DNA from: an uncultured bacterium
Lineage (GTDB): Bacteria; Cyanobacteriota; Vampirovibrionia; Gastranaerophilales; Gastranaerophilaceae
Assembly (NCBI GenBank): GCA_900553845.1
Contig: USEW01000037.1
Coordinates: 1 to 12,726 of the forward strand
Length of the DNA stretch: 12,726 nucleotides
Direction: 5' to 3'
Shown: one piece after another, positions 7,007 through 12,726 of the stretch
Layout of the letters: every line of letters begins with the position of its first letter
Numbering within the stretch: position 1 is the first letter of the stretch
Made by a program: the position numbers and the translations under genes
Notes under the pieces: generated by a model
Database searches by the model: none
The model's input: the letters and a program-made list of their open reading frames with translations, nothing else
What the model was told of the DNA's origin: nothing

Positions 7007-7053
7007 ATAATATATTGTATAATAAATATATAAATTTTAAAAGGATTGAATTA

Positions 7054-7908
7054 ATGGAAATTACAAACGAACAGCTTGCAAAGCTATTTGAACTTGCAGG
7101 AATTGAATATAAAAATATTTATATGACTGGTGAATTTATTTCAAAAGCTTTAATTGAGATTGAGCGTAAAATGAATTTTTTTGAATTGGGACCATCGTCA
7201 AAACAACGTGTTCAAACTAAAGTCCTTATTGCTGACGATTTGGAACTTTCTTTATATCAACTTACTAAACTTTTTAACAAAATAGGTATAAACCCACTTA
7301 TTGCAAGAAACATTGATGAAGCAAATGATCTTTTAAAAAAACATACTTTTAATTATGTTTTAACTGATATTTATTTGCCTGAGTGTGGTGATGGGTTTAG
7401 ACTAATTAAATCTTTAATAAATTATAAAAATAAACAAAATAAAAATCTAAAAATTGTAGCTATTTCAGGTTCGCATGATAAACAAATTATTGCTAAAGCA
7501 CTAGAATTAGGTGCTGATAAATTTATCGTTAAGTCAAAAGATTGGCATAGTGATATTTTAAACTTTTTAGGAGAAACAATAGAAAGAAACCAACAGGAAA
7601 TATTTTCAAAACATACAATTGAAAATAATACTATCTATTATACAGTTTACAACATGGCTTCAACTTATGCTATTAACGAATTAGCTAAAGATATAAATTT
7701 ATCAGTTTTATCAAAATATAATGAAATTCTTTTAGATTTATCAAAGGTATTTCTTTTTGATAAGGAAAATGTTAATATATTTGTCGACATTTTCAAATTA
7801 TGTTCTCAAAATAATATAAAATGCAGCATAATTAATCCAAGTGAAGTAATAACAAATGCTTTAAGTTTTGCTTATTTAAATGATGTAATACCAATTATAA
7901 ACAAATAA
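7054..7908 (+). CDS. Response-regulator receiver fused to STAS-like domain
   Basis: A 284-residue cytoplasmic signalling protein. The N-terminal 55 residues are helical and unassigned. A CheY-like receiver domain (about 56-175) has the acidic pair D61-D62, the phospho-acceptor D105 in LTDIYLP, S138 in AISGS, and K160 in FIVKS, so all active residues are present. The C-terminal part (about 188-284) matches the STAS pattern (EILLDLSKV at 224-232, then a helix, a strand ending in IINP at 259-262, and a final helix and strand). In the classic anti-sigma antagonist the next segment is D-S-S/T; here it is D236-K-E-N, with no phosphorylatable residue. I chose the ATG at 7054 because AAAGGA lies 8 bases before it; a TTG at 7015 is in frame but lacks a ribosome site. 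The partner kinase is not in the window. The receiver call is secure, the STAS call moderate. Confidence 0.85.
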   Translation: MEITNEQLAKLFELAGIEYKNIYMTGEFISKALIEIERKMNFFELGPSSKQRVQTKVLIADDLELSLYQLTKLFNKIGINPLIARNIDEANDLLKKHTFNYVLTDIYLPECGDGFRLIKSLINYKNKQNKNLKIVAISGSHDKQIIAKALELGADKFIVKSKDWHSDILNFLGETIERNQQEIFSKHTIENNTIYYTVYNMASTYAINELAKDINLSVLSKYNEILLDLSKVFLFDKENVNIFVDIFKLCSQNNIKCSIINPSEVITNALSFAYLNDVIPIINK

Positions 7909-7909
7909 A

Positions 7910-8980
7910 TCATTCAAACAATTTATCTAAATTAATTATAGGCTCAATTTTAAGCACACAAATTTTTAAATCAGAACCAAAAGATGTCAATTTTACGGCA
8001 TCTTTTTCAGTTGTTATCAGCATTTTTACATTTTGTTTCTTAGCTAGAACATTTAATTCGTCAATATCACTTTGTAAATAAACATGATGATCAGAATATG
8101 ATTTTGCACCTAGAAGATTATATTTTTTACAATTCTGATAAAATTGATTTGGAGAACCAATTGCCGAAAAAGCAAAAACTTTATTAATATAATCACTTAT
8201 ATCATTTTGTTTTTCGTCATTTAAAAAATATATTTTTGAAAATCGCATTTTGCATTCTATTACTGGCTTATTATATTTTTCTCTATACGAATCAATAAGA
8301 CTATCAATATTTAGGTCATTATTATTTTCCTTGTCAACAATAATAATTTTATCCACTCTTTTTTTTATTGATTTTTTTGATTCTCTTAATGGACCAAATG
8401 GTAAAACAAAGCCATTTCCAAATTGTTTTCTACTGTCAACTAAAAGCAAGTTAAGATGTGGTTTGATTTTACGATGCTGGAAACAATCATCAAGTATTAT
8501 TGTCTTGCAATTTAATTCTGACGAAGCATATTTTATTGCTTTTACTCTATTTTTTGAAGTAAGCACAATACAATTATAAGAAGTATTTTTAGCTATCAAA
8601 AACGCTTCATCACCACAAATATTGGCATTATAAAAAATATTACCATTATTTTTTATAATATTTACATTCTTATTATTCAACTTTCCACCATACCCGCGCA
8701 AAATAATGGCTGTTTTTTCATTTTTAACGTTAGTAAAATAATTACCAAGCATTATAACAACAGGAGTCTTTCCTGTCCCACCCGTTGTCAGGTTACCAAC
8801 TGAAATAACAAAAGCTTTATCGTCTTTATAACTTTTTAAAATTTTTTTATCATATAAAAAATTACGAATATTAGTAATGAAAAAATAAATTAAAGAAGGA
8901 AAAAATAAAAAAATAAACAATAAAATGCTTAATATGTTAATTTTTTTTTGATAGTGAAATTTTGTAATAAATACTTTCAT
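7910..8980 (-). CDS. lpxK: Tetraacyldisaccharide 4'-kinase (lipid A synthesis)
   Basis: Inner-membrane kinase that phosphorylates the 4' position of the lipid A disaccharide to give lipid IVA. The 356 residues are full length. A membrane-anchoring hydrophobic helix is at about 14-36. The P-loop GNLTTGGTGKTP is at 62-73, RGYGGK at 95-100, GDE at 123-125, DDCFQHRKI at 164-172, VLPFGPLRES at 192-201, SDHHVY at 296-301 and TTEKDAVKL at 323-331, all of which are family hallmarks. It is the last gene of the mlaF-mlaD-lpxK run, 6 bases after the mlaD stop, without a ribosome site of its own, so coupled translation is likely. Its stop is one base from the stop of the convergent receiver-STAS gene. 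Presence of this gene is direct evidence for lipid A and an outer membrane. Confidence 0.95.
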   Translation of the reverse strand: MKVFITKFHYQKKINILSILLFIFLFFPSLIYFFITNIRNFLYDKKILKSYKDDKAFVISVGNLTTGGTGKTPVVIMLGNYFTNVKNEKTAIILRGYGGKLNNKNVNIIKNNGNIFYNANICGDEAFLIAKNTSYNCIVLTSKNRVKAIKYASSELNCKTIILDDCFQHRKIKPHLNLLLVDSRKQFGNGFVLPFGPLRESKKSIKKRVDKIIIVDKENNNDLNIDSLIDSYREKYNKPVIECKMRFSKIYFLNDEKQNDISDYINKVFAFSAIGSPNQFYQNCKKYNLLGAKSYSDHHVYLQSDIDELNVLAKKQNVKMLITTEKDAVKLTSFGSDLKICVLKIEPIINLDKLFE

Positions 8981-8986
8981 AAATTA

Positions 8987-10354
8987 TTAAAACATTAGTC
9001 TAAATAATAAAAATCTTTTATTCAATTTTGTTGAAAATTTCTTTAAGTTTGAAGCTGTTTGTGAAACATCATTTAAAGTTCTCTTAATCAAGCATTTATC
9101 AGAAGCTGTAACGGTATTAACAGTATTTAAAGTAATTGCAAGTTCATCTAATGCCGTATTAAGTTTGGATACAGTTTTATTAACATTTGCTTTTAATTGC
9201 GGGTCAGATGTTGCATCATTTACATAGGAAGAAATCTGAGATAAATTTGAGCTTATAATTTTTATATTTTCCATAGTTTGTTTTGTAGAGGGATCTTCAA
9301 TAATTGAATTTAAATTCATCGAAAGTCTGTTAACGCTTTGAGCAGTAGTTGTTAAAGTGGTTTTAAATGTTTCATCGCCAACAACTTCATTTAGATTATC
9401 AGTAAGAAGAATTATTTTATCACTAACCTCATTTGCCATTTGCATCAACTCATTTAAATCCTGACGGGAATTATCAATCAAAAGCTGTGCTTTTTCCAAT
9501 GTAGTATTAGCTGTTTGAGTTAAAATACGAATGTTATCAACAGATTCTTTAAGCTGGACAATTACATCATCAGATAACAATTGTGCAAGCCTTGTATTTG
9601 TTTCGGTAAAAGCTTTTGCACTTCTATATTGCAAATCCATAAAATCAGATAATCTTAAAGGTTCAATAACAGTATATTTTAAACATTCTTTAGGCTTGTT
9701 AAAATGCTCATTATTTAAGCTAAAAAGTTTTAGTTTATTATGATTCTTATCATTAATTATTTTGCCTGAAATTTCCTCATAAGGAAGTATCAAACCCGGC
9801 ATTGTAATTATATAATTAATTTTATAAGCAAAGTTGGTTTTTATAATTTCTTTAACATCATTTGGTAACAAATTAGATTTTATAACTTCAACATTTTCAA
9901 TTCGTCCAACTACTATATTTTTTTCATTACTTAAATTCATAACAACATCACTGTCTGAATGTATAAGTTCATTTGAATTATTTGCACCTATATATAAAGT
10001 TCGGACTTGCGGTGGAGTTATTTCTAAAAATTGTTCACCAATAAGTCCTGATTGCTGTATTGAAATACTTGAAGCTAATGGAATTGAAACATTTTTCTCA
10101 GTAATAACAAATTTAATTTTTACATAACTATTTTCATCATCAATATATGGTGTAACTTCTTCAACCTGCCCGACACGAAGCCCCATGAGCTGAACGCCGT
10201 TGCCTGGACGCATACCATTTGCATCTTTAAAATTAACAGTTATACGTGTTGCTGTACTTAAAGCACGTCCTTTTATCCATAAAACACTAAATATCAATAT
10301 AATTAAAGATATTATAGTTAACAAACCAACTTTAAATGATGATGAAAATCGCAT
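8987..10354 (-). CDS. mlaD: MlaD-family (MCE) lipid transport protein
   Basis: Substrate-binding or tunnel-forming component of an Mla-type ABC system that moves phospholipids between the inner and outer membranes. The 455 residues begin with one membrane helix (about 9-27), then the MCE domain (about 36-115, with ANGMRPGNGVQLMGLRVGQV at 45-64), then an unassigned region (about 130-235), and finally a long, almost uninterrupted helical stretch (about 240-445), rich in Asn, Thr and Leu, as in MCE proteins whose tails bundle across the periplasm. It is much longer than E. coli MlaD (about 180 residues) and closer in layout to cyanobacterial and chloroplast TGD2-like relatives. An AAGGAAG ribosome site precedes the ATG. 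It lies 56 bases after mlaF and 6 bases before lpxK. Confidence 0.93.
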   Translation of the reverse strand: MRFSSSFKVGLLTIISLIILIFSVLWIKGRALSTATRITVNFKDANGMRPGNGVQLMGLRVGQVEEVTPYIDDENSYVKIKFVITEKNVSIPLASSISIQQSGLIGEQFLEITPPQVRTLYIGANNSNELIHSDSDVVMNLSNEKNIVVGRIENVEVIKSNLLPNDVKEIIKTNFAYKINYIITMPGLILPYEEISGKIINDKNHNKLKLFSLNNEHFNKPKECLKYTVIEPLRLSDFMDLQYRSAKAFTETNTRLAQLLSDDVIVQLKESVDNIRILTQTANTTLEKAQLLIDNSRQDLNELMQMANEVSDKIILLTDNLNEVVGDETFKTTLTTTAQSVNRLSMNLNSIIEDPSTKQTMENIKIISSNLSQISSYVNDATSDPQLKANVNKTVSKLNTALDELAITLNTVNTVTASDKCLIKRTLNDVSQTASNLKKFSTKLNKRFLLFRLMF

Positions 10355-10382
10355 AAACTTCCTTTTTTTTGCTTGTTCTAAA

Positions 10383-10399
10383 TTTATTTTACAACAAAA
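10383..10399. repeat. 17-base repeat, copy before mlaD
   Basis: TTTATTTTACAACAAAA (plus strand) occurs here and, identically, at 11153-11169. On the minus strand each copy lies 20-30 bases before the start of a gene (mlaD and mlaF) and contains TAAAAT preceded by TTG, like a -10 element. It could be a shared promoter core or binding site; AT-rich composition makes a chance match easier. Confidence 0.4.
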
Positions 10400-10410
10400 T
10401 AACGTAAAAA

Positions 10411-11130
10411 TTAAATAATTAATTTCATAGGCCCATCAATACTTGCCTCAACAAATTGCTTAGCATAAGGATTTTGTTTTGATAAAAGCTCATCAACAGT
10501 TCCTTTAAAAACCATTTTTCCATCATATAGCATAACTACATAATCAGAACACCTTCTGATGGTTGACATTTGGTGAGTTACTACAATAGAAGCAGAATTT
10601 AATTGTTCTCTCAATTTTAAAATATAATCTTCAATAACAGTTGAAGAAACAGGGTCAAGACCTGACGTGGGCTCGTCATATAGTATAGTTTTGGGATTTG
10701 TTACAATAGCCCGTGCAAAACTTACACGTTTTTGCATACCGCCTGATAACTCATGCGGAAATTTATTTTCTATCCCTTCTAAACCAACCTGTTTAAGTTT
10801 TTCTTTAACAATTTCATTTAACTTTTCTTTAGTATATTTTTTTCGATATTCTTTGCGTTCGGCGAATGCAAATGTAATATTATCATAGACATTCAAAGAG
10901 TCAAATAAAGCGCTGTATTGAAAAACCATTGCAACATCACCTTCTGATACTTCAAAATTGCCTCCATCAGGTTCAATTAGCCCTGAAATAATTTTAAGCA
11001 GTGTACTTTTACCAGAACCTGAAAAACCCACAACTGACAAAATTTCACCATCTTTTATTTCAATGGATATGTCATCTAAAACCTTTTTATTATCATATAT
11101 TTTGGTTAAATTATTTATTTTTACACTCAT
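10411..11130 (-). CDS. mlaF: ABC transporter ATPase, MlaF family
   Basis: Cytoplasmic ATP-binding subunit powering the MCE lipid transporter. The 239 residues are full length. Walker A GFSGSGKST is at 35-43, the Q-loop glutamine Q71 in VFQYSALFDSLNV, the signature LSGGMQKR at 128-135, Walker B TILYDE at 148-153 followed by the D-loop SGLD, and the switch histidine H186. The C-terminal NPYAKQFVEASIDGP is typical of MlaF-type ATPases and separates this from general ABC importers. It is the first gene of the mlaF-mlaD-lpxK run, with a TTAGGA ribosome site about 9 bases before the ATG. The permease MlaE, which normally sits beside it, is absent: the gene upstream is divergent and unrelated. Confidence 0.94.
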   Translation of the reverse strand: MSVKINNLTKIYDNKKVLDDISIEIKDGEILSVVGFSGSGKSTLLKIISGLIEPDGGNFEVSEGDVAMVFQYSALFDSLNVYDNITFAFAERKEYRKKYTKEKLNEIVKEKLKQVGLEGIENKFPHELSGGMQKRVSFARAIVTNPKTILYDEPTSGLDPVSSTVIEDYILKLREQLNSASIVVTHQMSTIRRCSDYVVMLYDGKMVFKGTVDELLSKQNPYAKQFVEASIDGPMKLII

Positions 11131-11152
11131 TAATTAAATCCTAAAGTTTATT

Positions 11153-11169
11153 TTTATTTTACAACAAAA
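11153..11169. repeat. 17-base repeat, copy before mlaF
   Basis: Second identical copy of TTTATTTTACAACAAAA, 23 bases from the mlaF start codon; see the copy at 10383-10399. On the minus strand it ends in TTGTAAAATAAA, again -10-like. Confidence 0.4.
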
Positions 11170-11186
11170 ATTAACAAAATTTAATA

Positions 11187-11215
11187 TTGATATTTTTTTG
11201 TCAATTTTGTATCAT
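11187..11215 (+). promoter_or_regulatory. Promoter for the large unknown gene
   Basis: TTGATA (11187-11192) and TATCAT (11210-11215) are separated by exactly 17 bases on the plus strand. Transcription would start near 11222, giving a leader of about 37 bases before the ATG at 11259. The site lies in the intergenic region shared with the divergent mlaF gene. Confidence 0.5.
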
Positions 11216-11258
11216 TGTTTGTTTTATTATATTTATAGTAAGTATGGAGATAAAGAAC

Positions 11259-12726
11259 ATGAATCAAAATACAAATATAATCATATCAAGCGTTTTTACA
11301 AAAACTGCACAAAGTCTTTCAGCAATGGCTGATAAGACAAAGAAACTAGCTACAAAAAATACTGATACTTCTAATAATGTTGAAACCGAACAGCCACTTA
11401 TGGGCCAATATCAAATGACAGGGGAAAATTCGGGGGTTTTAAGTTCTATTATTCACGGTCCTAATACAAAAAAAGAAATGTCAGCTCGTAAAAGAGAATT
11501 GGAACATAAGGAAAAAAAGGAAGGTTTAACAATAGAAGAAAAAAATGAATTAAAAATGCTAACAAAAAATCTTAGTAATACACAACGAGCCAAGAATGCA
11601 CACCAATCAGAATCTAAAAAGCATTTTGACTCTCTAAAAGATTTTTATAAAAGTCTTCAAAAAAATCATAATATGCCTCAGTTTATTCAAGATTATTTCA
11701 GCTTGCACAGGAATAGCCAATTGACTATTACAGATAAAGCAATAGATGCTTTAAATAATGCATGCATTGAAATTTTTAAAGAAATAAAGGATATTAAACC
11801 TACTGAGTTAAGTTCCTTTGAAGATCGTGAGAAATGGAGCAGCTTTTTTGAAAATATTTATAGGCAAATAGATGCAAGTGAAGCAGAACCTGAAAAAAAA
11901 TTTAGAGATAAAGTAACACTATATCTTCAAGCTAAACAACTTTCTAATTTATTTCCATCTACAGAGGCCATAAGACAAAATAATAGATATTATTTTTTTG
12001 ACGAACAGATTGCCAAAGATACACTAACGTCTTGTCAAGATAAACCTCAAGAGTTCCTTTCAACGTATAAAAAAAACCTAACAACAGAATTATTCAAAAA
12101 TTGTGAAATTATAGAAATTACAGATGGAAACGGTAAAGTTATCGGCAAAGCTTATAACATTGAACAACTTAACAATGATAAAGAACATGATAATTTACAA
12201 ATAAGACGATTACAAAACCTGGCAGGTTCAAATTGGTGTACTTGTTATGAATCTAAGTGTCAAATTTATTTAGATAATGCAAACTCTTTTATTTTTATTC
12301 CAAATGATAGTGAACGTATTTTGAGAATACAAGGAAAAGTTGATGGTAATAATTTAACAATAACAAGTGTTACCAATATTGAAAATGAGAATGCTAATGC
12401 TGTTACTTGCATAAGAACAAAAGCAGACATTGATAACTTATACCACTTTATTGGGACTATGATAAGAGATAATTATCATGTATCTACAAAAAATGTCATA
12501 AATACAAATAAAATTGACGAGGATATCTTGCAAAGTATTCAAGGTATAACAGAAGAAAATTTTCCTGTCAACAATTTAGCATTTATCACAATCCTTGGAA
12601 GCATTTATCATACTTCACCTGATAGACTTAATCAAGTTTTGATTAATGGCTTAAAAAATGAACTTCAAAACGGTTCAGTTGAGCTTAAACAACAAACCGT
12701 TCAAGCTATTGGAAGTATTTATCAGA
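11259..12726 (+). CDS. Large protein of unknown function with HEAT-like repeats, 3' end outside window
   Basis: The frame is open from 11259 to the window edge: 489 readable residues and no stop. The start is chosen because GGAGA at 11246-11250 sits 8 bases before this ATG; another in-frame ATG at 11244 overlaps that site. No signal peptide or membrane helix is seen. Residues 1-65 are polar and Ser/Thr/Asn-rich; about 69-125 are dense in Lys, Glu and Arg and likely helical or coiled coil; 125-300 are mixed helix. The segment LAGSNWCT at 321-328, followed by beta-like stretches, is the most distinctive part and looks like a small folded core. From about 440 two similar blocks, ILGSIYH (first Gly at 447) and AIGSIYQ (first Gly at 485), repeat with a 38-residue period, as in HEAT-type alpha-solenoids. 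No family is recognised, and its codon use looks like that of its neighbours. Confidence 0.75.
   Translation, partial: MNQNTNIIISSVFTKTAQSLSAMADKTKKLATKNTDTSNNVETEQPLMGQYQMTGENSGVLSSIIHGPNTKKEMSARKRELEHKEKKEGLTIEEKNELKMLTKNLSNTQRAKNAHQSESKKHFDSLKDFYKSLQKNHNMPQFIQDYFSLHRNSQLTITDKAIDALNNACIEIFKEIKDIKPTELSSFEDREKWSSFFENIYRQIDASEAEPEKKFRDKVTLYLQAKQLSNLFPSTEAIRQNNRYYFFDEQIAKDTLTSCQDKPQEFLSTYKKNLTTELFKNCEIIEITDGNGKVIGKAYNIEQLNNDKEHDNLQIRRLQNLAGSNWCTCYESKCQIYLDNANSFIFIPNDSERILRIQGKVDGNNLTITSVTNIENENANAVTCIRTKADIDNLYHFIGTMIRDNYHVSTKNVINTNKIDEDILQSIQGITEENFPVNNLAFITILGSIYHTSPDRLNQVLINGLKNELQNGSVELKQQTVQAIGSIYQ

Noticed and set aside
8250..8579. 109-codon plus-strand frame over lpxK
   Set aside because: Antisense to conserved lpxK motifs, with no ribosome site and no recognisable domain.
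9531..10418. Plus-strand frames over mlaD (9531-9743, 9834-10127, 10200-10418) and over mlaF (10667-10888)
   Set aside because: Shadows of well-supported genes on the other strand; the protein sequences look compositionally random.
11176..11204. Perfect -35 TTGACA on the minus strand upstream of mlaF
   Set aside because: No acceptable -10 element lies 16-18 bases downstream (the hexamer at 17 bases is AATTTT), so I did not list it as a promoter.

Overview
The window is strongly AT-rich (clearly under one third G+C by eye), uses the standard code, and comes from a Gram-negative-type bacterium. It carries a lipid A gene (lpxK) and an Mla/MCE-type lipid transport pair (mlaF, mlaD), plus a flagellin and a PilT-type ATPase. 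This mix, with a long cyanobacterial-style MCE protein and low G+C, would fit a flagellated non-photosynthetic relative of Cyanobacteria (Vampirovibrionia/Melainabacteria, e.g. gut Gastranaerophilales). That placement is inference: no rRNA or other lineage marker is present.

Left part (1-3228): a nearly complete flagellin on the minus strand, cut by the window edge about a dozen residues before its expected end; a 313-base gap holding a perfect 16-bp hairpin; a small zinc-ribbon protein on the minus strand; a 31-residue membrane peptide on the plus strand with a near-perfect Shine-Dalgarno; and a 439-residue minus-strand protein of unknown role ending in a SEC-C zinc motif.

Middle part (3348-6560): one tight plus-strand operon, pilT - recO - deoC - M14 metallopeptidase, starting from a good promoter at about 3293-3321. 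It ends at a very GC-rich 17-bp hairpin whose T-tract runs into the stop codon of the convergent dut gene. The genes join a pilus-retraction-type motor, recombination repair, deoxyribose-phosphate breakdown and a probable cell-wall peptide amidase, so the operon reads as an assorted housekeeping cluster, not one pathway.

Right part (6560-12726): dut (minus) diverges from a receiver-STAS-like signalling protein (plus). That gene converges, with one base between stop codons, on the minus-strand operon mlaF - mlaD - lpxK, which joins lipid transport across the envelope to lipid A 4'-phosphorylation. The MlaE permease is not here. Divergent from mlaF, a large protein of unknown function starts at 11259 and runs off the right edge; it has a lysine/glutamate-rich helical N-terminal half, a central NWCT segment and HEAT-like repeats with a 38-residue period at the edge.

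No rRNA, tRNA, CRISPR array, insertion sequence or phage gene was seen. The least explained items are the receiver-STAS protein that lacks the usual phosphoserine, the 31-residue membrane peptide, and the truncated HEAT-like protein. I did not find a clearly new multi-gene system.
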